Assembly (NCBI GenBank): GCA_037367405.1
Contig: JAZKJV010006945.1
Coordinates: 1 to 64,000, forward strand
Source: Ottelia alismoides
Taxonomy: Eukaryota > Streptophyta > Magnoliopsida > Alismatales > Hydrocharitaceae
Direction: 5' to 3'
Length of the DNA stretch: 64,000 nt
The notes under the pieces are model-generated. The model was not told the origin of the DNA, did not search any database, and was given only the letters and a program-made list of their open reading frames with translations. Both the position numbers and the translations under genes were made by a program. Each line of letters starts with the position of its first letter. The stretch's first letter is position 1. Below are positions 37,614 through 51,266 of this stretch, piece by piece.

Positions 37614-38028
37614 CTCCTATACTTAGCTTGTGCTATGTCCTCATAGCGTCAAAAGAGAAAAAGGAGGACATAACTCGTGCTAAGTAAAAGTGGGTGAAAA
37701 AGAATAGAGATTACATGTCAGTCAACCCCCCTATACTTACGATCAGGTCATCGTAAGTATAACGAACGAGCAAAAATGAGATGACTGAGTGAAAAGAATA
37801 TATAACGAAAGAACAAAAGGAATAAAGAGAAAGAAATCATCCAAATCACTCGGTCCCCCCTATACTTAGGATAAGGCATCTTAAGTATAGAAAAGAGTAT
37901 TGCCAAACATTGGAGACCAGTGATTTGTGAAAAAGAAAGGATATACAAAAATATCAGAACAAAATATAAAACACAAATAAACGAACAATCAGTCCCCCCT
38001 ATACTTAGGATATGGTATCCTAAGCATA
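37614..38028 (-). repeat. Z2 array of four hairpins with polypurine motifs
   Basis: Hairpins lie at 37618-37685, 37732-37761, 37861-37889 and 38000-38028. The second is a perfect 12-bp stem (TATACTTACGAT ... ATCGTAAGTATA). In three of four, a run of six C precedes the stem on the plus strand. Changes relative to Z1 often keep the pairing (for example the second hairpin is perfect here but not in Z1). Confidence 0.87.
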
Positions 38029-38660
38029 GAAGACGAGCAAAAATGGGGACGATTGTGGTCTACAAAGAATATACATGTGTTGCGGATCTCCAGAAATTGA
38101 ATGGCTCAAAAGTCTTTGTACAGGATGAGATGAAGTGAAAGAATGATCACAAGTCCTGTACAAAATAGATCACTTCAACCAGGATCATACTGAATCTTCA
38201 GCTTTTTATGTGCGTACTGATCCTTGGTTGAACAAGTAGAGCCGTCTCTGTAAGTGAACTCTGTACATGGCATAGCTCTCTTTTATGAAGTATGCATATC
38301 TAGAGTCAGACTACAAAAGGTGTCTATATGTGTAAGCATCAAACCATCCGGCTCTTTACGCTAAATAGACTGTATAATCTGTGAAGTGTAGTCAATTGAC
38401 TCTCGTGTTGTAATATGTGTATTCTCAATCTGCGGCACTGAGATGTCTACTGTAAGTGACTGTTTATCTGAATCTGATATGAAATCTGTCTCTGTATGTG
38501 AACAATCATATCAAGAACTAGGTACCATGTGATCTACCCTATCCTCGTGTAGGATATAGTGGGTATCAAAATAAACACTCTCAAGATCAGGAAACTGTGT
38601 CTCATCTATGTGTCGGCAATCGTCTGCAAGACTGGTGTCCTCGGAAGTAAATGACAATAC

Positions 38661-39325
38661 TTATTTGGGACTATTACATCCTCTCTCCATCTCAATGTGT
38701 ATCTCTCCATTGTATGTGCGGAATGATACTCTCCCAGCATCATAATCAAAAAGTGCTCTTGCTATTTGCAAAAAGGGCCTCCCGAGAATGATTGGAGCAA
38801 GGTGTAACTGTGTAGGGCACGCCAGGTCTAGGATAGTAAAGTCCACTGGAAACTGCAAGCCCTGAACGGTTACAATAATGTTTCTTTTCACACCTCTAGG
38901 TCTCTTCACATATAGATCTGCAAACTGAAGCATCGCTCGTGATTTGTAGAGAGGACATAGCTTGAGCATATCAAGCAAAGAGAATGGAAGTAAATTGATC
39001 GAGGAACCAATATCTAAGAGAGTACGTTGGAATGTAGTGTCTTCAATCTGACAAGTAACATAATGATCTCCAGAATCTTTCTTCTTCTTGGGTACCTTGT
39101 TCCGAATAGCACACGAAGTTGTCTTGGTCAATATATGCTTCTCAACTCGTGATCTCTTTTTCCTACGCGTAGTGCATTTTTTCTTCAACTGATTCTTGAG
39201 TGTAGGAAAATGATCCAAGGCATCGTGAAGTGGGATCTTCAAAAAGATGCGAACTTTTAATAATCTTTCTATCTCTAGAGTCACAACATTCTTTTTGTTA
39301 TTTTTCTTTTTTATCAAACAAAGCA
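38661..39325 (-). pseudogene. Z2 aspartic protease (Athila-like)
   Basis: It aligns along its length with the Z1 protease. The active-site block reads LLDIGSSINLLP, so the residue between Asp and Gly is Ile rather than Asn. IILGRPFLQIARALFD is the second conserved block. The frame is shifted from the Gag tail near 39300, where the preceding frame ends DALFDKKEK. As in Z1, no polymerase follows. Confidence 0.8.
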
Positions 39326-41509
39326 TCGAGAAAAGGAACAATATCAGGAATGAGAAAATCAGATTTTTTATTGCTTTCAGAATCAGCTTGTACATCGAGA
39401 GTTTCAGAATTATGTACAAAACTCTCTAAAACAGGAGAAGACATATTTTTGTTGGGAGTATCTGCATGGTCTAGCGTGATATCATCGTCTGACTCGCCGG
39501 TATCCATGTTAATTGTTTCGGCATCACTCCCTTCTCTCTGATCTTTAAGGTGGTCCTCATCATTGTGTTGGTTCTCCTCCTTAGCATCAGAATCTGGTTG
39601 CTCATGGATTTGCTCCTGCTCCTTATCAAGTGCCCTCTCCTTGATTCCAGCAGGTGCTCGTGGTGATCTAACGCTCCTTAGACGAACGAAGTTAGATAAA
39701 ATTCAGGAAACGAGATCATACCTGTAGTGTTGTCTACCTTGATCTTGATGCCTCCTCTTATTGTTCGGATTCATTTGAAGCTGGGCTGGGAGAGTGGTCT
39801 TCGGTGCGGTTAACTCATCCAGATGACGGTTAACCTGCTCCATCTCTGTCTTATGCGTAATTTGGAGCATACTCAGCATATCCATGATTTGATTAAGAGC
39901 ATGGGCATGTGAAGACATATCAGGTTCGGTGTGGTGGCCCTGGCTTTCTAATCTCTCCTACCTTGGCATGTATTGCTGTGAGGTGGAAGGTTGGGAGAAT
40001 CTCTGCGGCGTAAAGGAAGACTGTTGCAGCTGCTGATAGTGATATGACTGTGAATGGTTAGCAGAGTACTGATAAGAATGCGGTCTCAGATAAGCGTGCT
40101 GGTGAGACTGCTGCTGCGTGAAATTTTGTCGGTGCTTGAAGTGTGGATGTCCATGCTGCGGTTGGTTGTACTGTTGTTGCTGATAATGCGGTATACTTGG
40201 TTGCTGAATTGGAGTATACCAAATCCCGTTGATCTCAAGAGTGGCTTGAGGCTCAACATCCATGTCTGCAACACTGGTGATCTGGCCGGGATTGGCATGA
40301 GACTGATCCTCATGCCAATCAATCTGCGGAGTCTCATGCTCGCTCTGTACAAAATGAATCTGTCGGGTGTGTTGAGAGGGTAAGGTCCTCCGTGCAAGTT
40401 GTGCGGTCGAAGAAGATTGGCCCTACTGGTACTGAAGTTGGAGCTCTGAAACCTTCTTCATAAGATCACTCAGCTGCTGAGGCAGAGATGAGAGTTTCTC
40501 TAACTCTCGCAGCGGCTGTAAGTCCTGAACTTGTTTCTGAATCACATACACCAGTGTTAATTTCTTGCTAAGGAAGCCCATGTTGGTGTTGGATTCAGAC
40601 TCTAGATATTAGCCACCTTATGATGCTCTCGGTGATGTGGTGGCTGAGGGGCTTTCTGAAATGCCCGAGTAGACTAGACGACTCTTGAGTTCTCTGCCAT
40701 CCCTTCGAAGATGGACCAGACTGACTCGGCATCCTTATTCAAGTAGCTGCCGCCACATGCGGCACTCACTATCCCCTGAATGTTTGGGTGGAGTCCTCCA
40801 AAATAGTTCTGTACGAGCACCTTCATTGGTATCTCATGATGCGGGCATCTCTCCGTAATATCTTTGAATCTATCCCATGCCTCATGAAAAGATTCATTCA
40901 GAAGCTGCGTAAAATTGGAGATCTGACTCCTCATCATGTTCATCCTCCCGAGAGGAAAATACTTACACAGGAATGTGGACTTCAGATTGTCCCATGTAGA
41001 AACTTCCCTTCCCAGGTGGTTCAACCAGTAAAGTGCCTTATCGACTAAGCCAAAGGGAAAGGTTTTAAGGCAAACAGCCTCCTGCGTAACTCATGGATAA
41101 CTAGTCGTACCACAAATCATCTCGAACTGCTGCAGAAAGGTAAACGACTCCTCTGTAGCATTCCCGTAGAACTTGGGAAGCGATGAGATGAAGGACGGCC
41201 TCAAATCATATGGCCCTTGATTCAGCGGTAGCCGAATCCAATGATGGAGCTTTCTCATGCCAGGTCATATTCATCTCGCAAAGAGGTGGGAACCACTACA
41301 GGCGGTAAAGGGTTCCCGGACCCTGCTCGCAATGCGGCTATCTCAACTCGCAACTCATTCTGAGTTCTAAATTTTTCTCGGATTTGTAAATTCATTTGAT
41401 GTAAAGTATCGAGAATTCCTATCGTTATATCTGCGGCTGGATCTGGTCTTCTATCATGATGCTTCTCTGCTGGTGGCCTCTCCTCTGCTGGTCCTTTACC
41501 ACGAGCCAT
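39298..41509 (-). pseudogene. gag: Z2 Gag, frame-broken
   Basis: The start codon is at 41507-41509 (MARGKGPAEERPP). The first 85 residues are open to 41255 and then the frame is lost. The Gag domain resumes at 40674-41024 (WDNLKSTFLCKYFPLGR, SFHEAWDRFKDI). A His/Gln-rich segment at 39958-40263 (many QQ and HP pairs) and the MSSHAHALNQIMDML block at 39703-39918 follow in the Gag C-terminal half. The acidic tail at 39298-39507 leads into protease. No zinc knuckle is seen. Confidence 0.8.
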
Positions 41510-43020
41510 GTGTCTTAGATCTGCTGTGAAAGAAAAAGTCTCGTAAGAACTCAGCACAAAATCAACTGGAGATATCGATAATGTATTGAGACAAGGGTCT
41601 GCCTTAATAAACTAACCGGGAAGTGAGGGAGTCTAGGTCTGACTCTCCTCGAGATCAGATGGGACCAACTCGGGAAGAGGGTCATCCCGAGCTCGTGAAG
41701 ATGTACGACGTACGGTGGACGGTCGAGAGCTCACGGAGTCTGAACAGAAAATCCATCGAGTTGTCATCTTCGATGTCAAGAGAATGATAAGGAGAGCTCG
41801 ATTTACGATTCAAAAAATGGGAAATGCATAAAGCCACGGTAACTCAAGCCCCGCAAACAAACACAAAGCAAACCCCGTTTTCACCAACACAACTTGATGA
41901 TGACCATAAGAGTTCGGTCTTTTATCTTGTCAGTTTTAGGGTTGTATTAGCAAACAAGTGTAATCTTGGTTACGCGAGCTGATAGGTGCCCGATGTTTTC
42001 CCCGAAACACTGTCCTGAGTCTTTACAGAAAACCACTTGCTCTCAGCCAGTCCGGAAGTAAGTATGGACCGTTTCCGGCTACCCGTGTTACTTGAGTACG
42101 GAGCCTTATGCGGTGTCCATTAAACCCCCCACTCTGCTAAGTAAACCCGAACCGTTTCCGACTACCCAAGCGTACCCACTAAAAAGTAGTGATTAGTTGC
42201 ATAGACTAAGTAGTATTTCACGAGAAATACGGATTTGTGGTTCTATCCTTACAGGTCGTCTCTCACTCACGCACTCTGAGAGAAAAAATGTACGGGGGTT
42301 ACTCTCCCAAATCAATTGAATCTTACGTTTATTTTAAATCAGATACATTAGCAGTTCCGATTTTATTTTTGGGGTTTTATATTTTTTGGGTTTTTTCAGA
42401 CAAACGTCTAATCGTGTTTTTATGGTTTTTTTATAAAAGTCCTAAAATCATACACCTAGGTGGTGAGTCCTAAGACTAACTACGAAAGCACAATCATATA
42501 GAAAAAAATCCTACACAAGCACCTAGCCTCGAGAAAAAGCCGCGGAAAAACCGTCGATGCGAGAAAACCGTGGTGGGTGCCCTGATCCCCCAAATACACG
42601 GTACTCGGTGAATCAGACCCCGAAAGAAAATTGGGAGGGAAGATACAAGTCGGGATACCCTTAGGGGGCCCCTTTCTACTAAAACAAAAACATGGGTGTG
42701 TGCCCCCTTTTCTATTTCTTTTTTTACAAGAATAAAAGAAAATACAAACAAACACTAACTATTCTTGCCCTCTGCAACCGAGAACCTCAGTCTCTGCACT
42801 TTCAACTATTTTGCGACTTTTAGAAAAAACCGGCTGAACCTGCAGGTCCTACAAGAATTAGTTAGGAAACAACAAGAAACACACAAAAAAAACCATAACA
42901 AGACTGTTAAAAGAAACACGAAAAACAGAAGTAAAAACCGTAAATCGAAAATCGAATGAAAAAATTAGAAACTGTAAAGAAATCGCAAGAAAATGTCAAA
43001 AATCAAAATAACCCTAACGC
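41510..43020 (-). mobile_element. Z2 5' leader
   Basis: Non-coding, aligned with the Z1 leader. It includes the same GGGGGCCCC palindrome near 42665. Confidence 0.7.
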
Positions 43021-43039
43021 CTCCCCAGCAACGGCGCCA
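43021..43039 (-). promoter_or_regulatory. Z2 primer-binding site (tRNA-Asp)
   Basis: The minus strand reads TGGCGCCGTTGCTGGGGAG, again one change from the tRNA-Asp complement, just inside LTR c. Confidence 0.9.
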
Positions 43040-43048
43040 TTTTGATTT

Positions 43049-46000
43049 AAGGCTCGGGACCGATCGCGGTTTAAGTCATTACGTTCGTCGGTGTAGAGAA
43101 CCGTTAAGAGATCCGGGTCTATATCAAAGAAATTTCAGTTTAAAATAGGATAGAGAGAAAAAAAGAAGATAAATGGGATTCTCTCCTATTTTAAACCTTA
43201 CACTATTTTATTGAGCCAGGTAAGTGTGCCTGGGTCGAACACATGGAGGCAAAATAGAGATATCTTGATTTTTGAGTGAAAAGTAGATTTTTTTGATTTT
43301 TTATCTCTTTTTGAAACAAGTTGATTTTTAAGTTTTTATTTGGTTTTATATTTTTCAATTTTTATTTAATTTTTTAAAGTGATATTTTTCAAACAATTTA
43401 CCGACAATATAATATGTGAGAAATAGATGAATTATAGGTGATACTATATAGTAGGTAAATCGAGCGAGCAACGAGCTCAAAGAAGACTCAAAAACAAATC
43501 AAAACAGAGTCGAAATTCGACAAATCGAAACACGACGATAAAGCGACAAAAACACATAAGCAATACTGGAAAACCTTACTAAGGTAGTTCTGTAACTACC
43601 CTAAAAATATCGATAAAAAATGATGTTGAAAATGTGTCCAAAATCCCCCTACAACTCAGGGGTAGAAATACAAGAAAAAGAAACAAAGTTCTGCACTTTA
43701 GTCCACGACCAGGGACTAATCTGTAAAGAAAATATGAAAATTTACATTTAGGTCCCTGTGCAGGGACCTAAGTGCAATTTCTAGAAAACTTGGAACGGTC
43801 TGGAACTTCTAGAAGTCGGTGGGGTTAATGTTGCAAATCTTCCACCGATTCGGCTTGGACGACGGAGATTAGAATGGGGCGTGTGATCCGAGCCATCCGA
43901 TCCTATCACGTGGCGCACATTTGTACGCCTGCAGTGTTCTTAACGATCTTCAAGTTGTTTAGGTCACTGACAAAGGTGCTTCCGTCTCTGAATTTTCACC
44001 GGCATATGGTGACGATCTGGGGCCTCCGGCGGGGCCAGAGAGGTGGCTACTCCACCCCTCGAGCTCGCAGAGTGGTGATCAGTTGGAGATGGCTGATAAC
44101 GACGGAAGAACGACTGATGAAGAATATAGTCACGCTGCTCTGCTTCTGGAGCTAAGTTTGTTGCTCCTTCTTTGATGGCGATTTGCGTGAAGATTGAAGA
44201 CTTTAAAGGCCTTGTATTTGCTCCAGATTCAAGATTGATCTGCAAAGAGTATATAAATGCTTGATTCTCTCAAGAATCGACCAACCATTATTAAGAATTG
44301 CAAGATCAAAAGGTGTGTTTCCAGAATTAGTGAAGAAAAAACGTGAATGGTAGCAAAAGTGAAATGCGAGTTGATTTGATCTCGAAGCGAATTGGGGATG
44401 GAATTTTTATGCGCGTCTAAGAAGGGTGATTAAGCTTGCTAATCACGCACTTAGCCATGCTAATTATGGCACAACACTCAAGAAATAAAGGATGAAAACA
44501 TACAGATGAACAGATCTGGGAATAGAGGTATATTACCTAGATGATCGCTTGACGGCCGACCTTTGCTGGAGCTGAACGCTGCGCAAGGCGGCGATGCAAG
44601 GCCAAGCTAGCCTTGGAACGTATCCCCGATGATCCTCCTTCCACGCAGGTCCCCTTGGGTGGAGTTGTCACCTCCGGAGCGGGCCAAACGAGGTTAGGAA
44701 GGTAGGAGGTTGGCCATTGGATCTGGAGTTCAGGTGGTTAGGGAAGAGTTAGTTGGAATCTGCCAACTTTAGGGGTATTTATAGAGAAATTACTTGGCCT
44801 TCAAGGTTAATCTAATGGTGGCCGAATAAGTTGGTTGTTAGGAGAAGAGACTCAAGGGATTAGATCGCCTGAAGGAGTTATGAGTTGCGCAGGAAAAATA
44901 GGTGAACATGGCCGGTTAGAACAAAAGTCTGTACCGGCTTCTTGGAGAAGAAGCACCAGGTGCTAACACGTGTCACCACCTGGTTGGCCAGATGTATAAA
45001 TAGCTTATAAATTAAATAATAAATAATAAATAACATTATTTTAAATAGGTATAAAAACAAGAAATGTAAATAATTAAATTATCTAAATTGAAGAATAATT
45101 ACTTTTTTAAATAGTAAATATTATTCAAGATATAATTATTACATTAATAAATAAGTATAAATAAATAGGTCTTAGATTTTTAATTTAATAATAAAATAAA
45201 TAAATTATAATTTTATATTTTCTTAATTATTAGGGTAATAAGTAAAGTATATGTGAATTTTTTAGGGATTTTAATAAATTAGTTGACATATATTAATAAA
45301 TACAGGTATAAGATAACTAGTTCATTTTTATCTATAAATTAGGGTTTTGGATTTTTTAAAAATAATAAATAAGCTCCAAAAAATCTGAAATAAATCATGA
45401 TAAAAATACAATATCATGAAATTAATTAGAAATTATAAAATTAATAAAATTGTAAATAGTGTCTGCTAAATAAAATAAATAGCCCAGAAACCCCGTTGTC
45501 ATTAGGTCCCAAAATCGACTTTTTGCAAACGGACTCCGAATTCAATGAAATCACTCTATTAACTAGATAATATTATTTTATGAACTTTAAAGGTGAGTAG
45601 AGTGAAATTGGAGTTCGTATGAAGAAGTTATGAGGTTCGGAAGTTGAGAATTTGACAATTTAAAAGTAAGATTTCTTGGCATATATATAGGAGAATATTT
45701 TTAACTTATTTTTATATTTTTATATACACTTTTAGAAATAATTAATAAGATGAAAAATATATACATATGAATTAATTAAAAATCAATGAAATTTTGGTAT
45801 TTATTTTATAAATATTGAGAAGTGTGTGAGGTGTATCTTAATTTATTTTTATGGTTTTCTTTCCTTATCTCCCCCTACTTATTGGTTTGTCGACCAATCC
45901 ATGCTGACTTGGTCTCGAGAGTTAGGTTATATAAAAATACCTTGCAGCTATATTTATATTTATAAGTCATATTGTACATATATACATATTTACAATCTGT

Positions 46001-46184
46001 CTTTTTTTCTTTTCTTTAATTTTTTTATCTTTTTATTTATTTATATATTTTTTATGTATAAAAGTGCATTTTTATTTATGTATGGAATTTGAATAAAAGA
46101 TGGGAGTTAATGCATATTTACACATATTTGTTAAGGATTTAAAACAAAATGCGACAGAAAAGTTAATGAATCATGGATTCATCA
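43049..46184 (-). mobile_element. Z LTR c (5' LTR of body Z2)
   Basis: About 3.14 kb; the minus-strand start TGATGAATCCATGATTCATT is at 46184 and the end is near 43049, placed by alignment because the terminal dinucleotide is lost. To its right the Y LTR resumes with GGTGGCCCAATCA. A minus-strand TATA box is at 44770-44790. Confidence 0.87.
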
Positions 46185-48972
46185 TGGCCTTGGTGGCCCA
46201 ATCAAGTCGTGTCAACTGTTGACCGCGGTCAACTCCCCCCTTTGCCGTCTGAAGTGATGCAGACCTGTTTAATCCCCTATTTTCCACCTTTTTTCCAGGG
46301 CATCTCATCCATCTATCGACCTCGCTTCCTAAAGATAAAGTGATCATTGATCATTAGAGATCCACGCCCCCTTCTTGGATCACCCAGAAATCCGATTGAT
46401 TCTTCGATTGGCCCCGATCAATAAGGATTCTACGTATTGTGTATAAATAAAAAGCTCTGCCTCCTCTTCCAAATTTGGTCAACCTTTAAGCCTCATCCAC
46501 CCCAGCCTTCGGTTTAGAACGCATCTTCGTGACAGGGAGAAGCTCCTGGAGGTCTGAGCGGGCTGAAGAAGGTGGGGCTGCACCCATGACAGCGCTCCAG
46601 CGTAGCACTGCTCCCTGGTGTTCCACCAAGTATAAGAGTTGTTTTTCTTGCATATTTAGCTAGGTTTTATTTACTGCATTTCATTTCTGTTAGTAGTTTA
46701 GTGATTAGGTTAGTTGGATAACTTAGGTTAGCAAATTTGTAGTTCGCTGGAGCTCCGCTCCGGCGAACGATCCCATCATGAATCACCCGTTCTCCGACCA
46801 TTCTTTCACCCTCACCTCGTTCCCTCTCGCGTTCTCCATCTCCTGATCATCTCAAATCAACCAGAGCCTTCCTGGTTCTGCGAATCGAAGCTCACCACCT
46901 CCCCTCGTCGGAGCTTCACTGCCCATTCCATTTTCGACGCATAACAGCTTCATCCCAGGTCGTGGTCGACCGCCTCGACCCGCATGATCTTCATGTGCAG
47001 GTTAGGCGCTCGATATAGTGCCAGGAGTCGAATCCAAGCGACGTCGGAGGTACCTGGAATGCTTCCCCTTCTCCGCCCTCGTGGAGATGCTCCAGCGTAC
47101 CTCTTTCCAGTCCGATACCTCCACCAGATAGAGCCACCTTCCAGGAAACCATAGGGATCCTTGTAGCAGCAAACACTACTTGAGCAAGGAGATCTCGCCG
47201 GAAGAAACTCGCCTAGGCGAGTATTCTTCCCTGTTCATCCAGCTCCTTCCTCCGCTGTCTAATCGAGAAGGAGGTCCCAGTTCTTATCAGAGCCGTCCGA
47301 TTGAGCCGCCCCTTGACCGTAAATCTCAGCCGTGAGATCTAATCGTCACCGTCGGATCGCCCAAGCGTCATCGGTTGTTGCAGATGTGCCACGTGGATAA
47401 GTGAAGCACCTCAAGCCGTTCATCCACGTACTTTTATGGGGTAAATTGCAGACTAATACCCCACATTTTTGTATTTAATAGTTAGTCCTGTAAAAAATGT
47501 CGAGTTATAAAATAGGTGGGAATTTTGCATAAAGAACACCGTACTTATTTTAATTACTTTTAGGTCCAGTCCACGTCACCTCACGTGCCATCCCACTTGA
47601 GATGGAAAAATTGCATGTATGCCCCTACTTGTTTTGTATTTATGATTGAGTCCAATAAATTGAAATCGATGTTATATATTTTTGTAGAAATTACATGCAG
47701 GTCCTTGAACTTTCAATATTTACATTTTGGTCCCTGCGTGTATGAGTCAAGTGTTGTCCCACGTGTTGGAAATTTTGCACAGACTCCCTACCGAGTTTTG
47801 TAATTGTACTTTAGTCACTAAAAATTCAATAAATGTTGTAAACTTTTGGTGTTTTTGCACAGAACCCCCGGTACTTTATTTTATTTGTAAAAATGCCCTT
47901 GCTAGGACTTGTATTTTTGTAGTCATTATGTATTTATTAAAAATACCTACAATGCTCCTAAAAATAAAAAAAATAGGGATAAATGCTTCATGCTATGTAT
48001 TTTCATGCCCATCTTTTTAATTAACATTTTTTTGCATTTTATTTATTTATAAAATTTAAAAAGGAGCCTAAATAATCCTTTTATAATTTATAAAATACCA
48101 AAAAAATATAAAAACTAATTGAAAAATTCGAAAAAAATATGTATGGTATATTTTGATATTTATTGAGTTCAAAAAACAAAAACCTATAAAAATAGTAAAA
48201 GAAAATTAAAAAATCCGAAAGCTCTAAAATCCAATAAAAAATATAAAAATTCCACAAAAATACCAAAAATATATTTTTATTTTTGTAAGATAATATATAT
48301 TATTATTTATGTATTAAAATTAATTTGGGTATTTTTGGGACTTATTTATTATTTTTAAAACCCAAATTAAATTCGGGATATTTAATTAATCCCATATTTG
48401 GCATATTTTTGACTTTAAAATACATAAAAATTAGAAACAATTCTAGAAAATACAAGAACATTAGAAAAATAGTAAAAACCTAAAAATAATTTATTTTATT
48501 AATTTTGTTTATTTTTATTAGCATTTATAAATATATTTCTATGTTTTGTGTAAATAAAGCATTATATAGGCTATACTATTTTATATAAGAAAAAGAAAAT
48601 ATAAAAATATAAAAATATAAAAAGAAAATATAAAATCAAAAAAAATTAAAAATCAACTAAAAATTATAAAGCCGAAAATCAAATAATAAAATATAAAAGT
48701 AAAAACCCACAAAAAGAATTATACGAATGAATAGCTTGGTTGTACATAGATAACCGTAGGCTGTCCGTTTGCTCTCTGTGGTTCGACCTCTACATGCTTA
48801 TACCCTATGCATTTTATGGTAGAGAAAATAAAGGTTAACTCCACATTTTTTGTACTTAATTGTTGTGGGTTATTTGTTGATTAATCAAGGATGTAGTCTG
48901 AGGTCGCCTTAGTGATTGTCCTTCCCGCCTTGTGTGGAATGACATGACTTCGGCTTGATCCTTGGTTCATCA
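46185..48972 (+). mobile_element. Y: 5' LTR, right part
   Basis: It continues the LTR broken at 22560; with the left part it makes about 4.13 kb. The first 225 bases match 61810-62030 of the 3' LTR closely. It contains the promoter-like TATA at 46441, a GC-richer R/U5 region (46500-47430) with several ATCCGACGG-like words, and an AT-rich end. It ends ATCA at 48972 before the primer site. Confidence 0.85.
46441..46454 (+). promoter_or_regulatory. TATA box of Y 5' LTR
   Basis: GTATAAATAAAAAG followed by a C/T-rich tract is a good plant TATA match. The Z insertion lies about 260 bp upstream (22561-46184), between this promoter and the first 1.3 kb of U3. Confidence 0.6.
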
Positions 48973-48974
48973 AA

Positions 48975-48991
48975 TGGCGCCATTGCCGGGG
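48975..48991 (+). promoter_or_regulatory. Y primer-binding site (tRNA-Asp)
   Basis: TGGCGCCATTGCCGGGG differs at one base from the complement of the plant tRNA-Asp 3' end. tRNA-Asp priming is typical of Athila-type Ty3/gypsy elements. Confidence 0.92.
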
Positions 48992-51266
48992 AGCAATGAG
49001 TGTAGCCTATTTTTCCAGTCATTTTTGTATAATGATTTCTCTGATTTATTGATTCTTTTATTTATTTTCAAATTAATTCTTTGATATTTGTCACAAATAT
49101 TCATTGATTTTATGAAATTTATTGTCTTGAATATTTAAAAAATGCTAATGCCAATTTTCTTGCAACTTTGATGCGAGGGCCCGCCATGCGAGGACGGTTT
49201 CCTAGGAGGTCGATGCAACCAAGATTGGAGGAGGATGGTCTTCTTGTCTTGACCATCTGGAGAGAGCACCAAGGAAGCAGGAGGAGGAATTAGCTTAGAA
49301 AAAAAATTCAATTTTGTAATTTTATGGTGAGAGAAAATTTTGGCATGTAATATAACTTGGACTCTACTCTTAACAACGAGGTCCAGTGCCTGGTGTGTGT
49401 TCACCTGGGGGCCTCGTCGCAGTTTTCTGTGTTCTATCGCCTTCTTTTGTTTTGTTTTCCGCTGTTTTGAGCTTTCCGACTTATTTTACTTTGTTTCATG
49501 TGCATGGACCCCCTAGATTTAGGCCGCTTGACTCGGTAACTAAGTCCACAGATTAATAAGAATGCATGTTCCTATATTCTACTACGTATGGATATAGTCA
49601 AATTAATAATGCTAGTAATTCATATCTGAGACCGTGTGCCGCTAGAGGTCATATACAACGCGTGCAGGACCCGTTGTGGCGGACACCGATCGGAATCAAA
49701 GACCAAACCTCGGTCTCATTTTTGAATAATTTGCAATTGGTTCTTCACGATTAATAGCAAGCACTGTTTAGGACGATTTTGTCGATTGCACACCGCCATT
49801 GTAGATAGGTTTAAAAATTCTATTTTGCATGCCGCATGAAGAGAGCTGGTATGCACTGTAAGTCTTCTAATTCAGCATGCATCATTAGGTTCAATGGTGA
49901 GATTTCCATCAATGAATCAACTTGCACGGCTTTTCCGCTATCTCCCTTTGATTTTGAGCACTTAGGACTTAATGAAAATTTACAAAAACAATAGACGCTT
50001 GTATGAAAACAGACTCAAAAAAAAGTGAAAACCAAAAACTAAAACAAGGGGACTGCTAAATAAACATTGGCCTTAATTAAAAATCTGTAATGGATCATCA
50101 TTACACTGGGTTCATAAAGTCCTCATTGTTTTCAGGTACCTCCGGAGGGGACCAAAACCCCTCCCATGAGCGAGGCACGTCGCATAAGGAATAGAGCCCA
50201 AATCCCAGTCTGTAACTGCCTTATGTATTGCCTGGATTTTCGAAGTAATGGTGCTTATATCGTACATGACTAAGTAGGGCCTCGTCAACGATGGTGTTCC
50301 TATCTTGTGTGGAACATGGACATGGTCTGAAGTACTGAGCATAGGCCACACCTTCACGGGGGTGTATCTCATCGGTTTGCGTCCGAGTAGGTTCTTGCAC
50401 ACTCACGAGTGATTCCGTTATGAGCAAGAACCGAAAGTATTGGTTTTTCCTATCGGCTTCCTCTCTCTATTTATTTGGCTGAGTATGTATCTAGGAAGGG
50501 TTACAAGGACCTCAAAAAGTGTAGACTACAGGTTACAAAGGAGGAGGACAAGTACGGGATACTTTTCTGGCAGTACTCTCTCTCCTATAGGGTTAGCATG
50601 CTAAGGACTTGTTATAAGATATGCTGAAATATCAACTCTAAAGCTGAAAAGATAATAAGTAGTCGAACCTTCACAGCTTCACATGGCGTGAGTTGGTGAA
50701 CCCAATTTTGTATTGTGTTTGTATGAACCTTCCAGCGCACTTGCGCACATTTTGTTGTGTATTTCTTCCTTTAACCCCACTCAATTTGAGCCTTTCTACT
50801 GTTTTTCACTCCATTTTATTCCTCATTGACCACTGTATCCTTCTTCCTACATCTACTCCTCTCTTACTTCGCGAAGGCGATCATGGATGGTTTAGTTCGG
50901 ATCCCGTCGACACCTACATCGATTCCATGGACTCGACCTCGCCAATAATTCAAGGTGCTTCCCGAGAACCCAATCCGGACCTTGCGGGTCGATCTCCAGA
51001 CTCCTCGTCTTCTACCTTTCTTCTTGACCACCCAATAAACTGGGACCACTCTTGTCCCATTTTTATCGTTGTGAATGGAAATCGATTACAACCCATATCA
51101 TTTTTCATTCGCAACACTCTAGAATTGACTTTGATTCCAGATTCATCATGACAGCTAGGATACAATTGCAATTGGTCTGATTGGAATTCTCTCGTTCTGC
51201 AGATAGAAGACAAACCAAGCCCTGGATTTCAATCCGGAATTCATCTCCTCAGATTCAGACCCTGAT
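48992..51266 (+). mobile_element. Y 5' leader
   Basis: About 2.3 kb between primer site and gag. Its words recur in the leaders of W1 and X, which supports common descent. A 152-codon open stretch at 50693-51151 has no recognisable domain and is not seen at the matching place in X, so I treat it as leader. Confidence 0.7.

Noticed and set aside
50693..51151. 152-codon ORF before Y gag
   Set aside because: In a leader with no domain, no matching frame in X, and just upstream of a better gag start.
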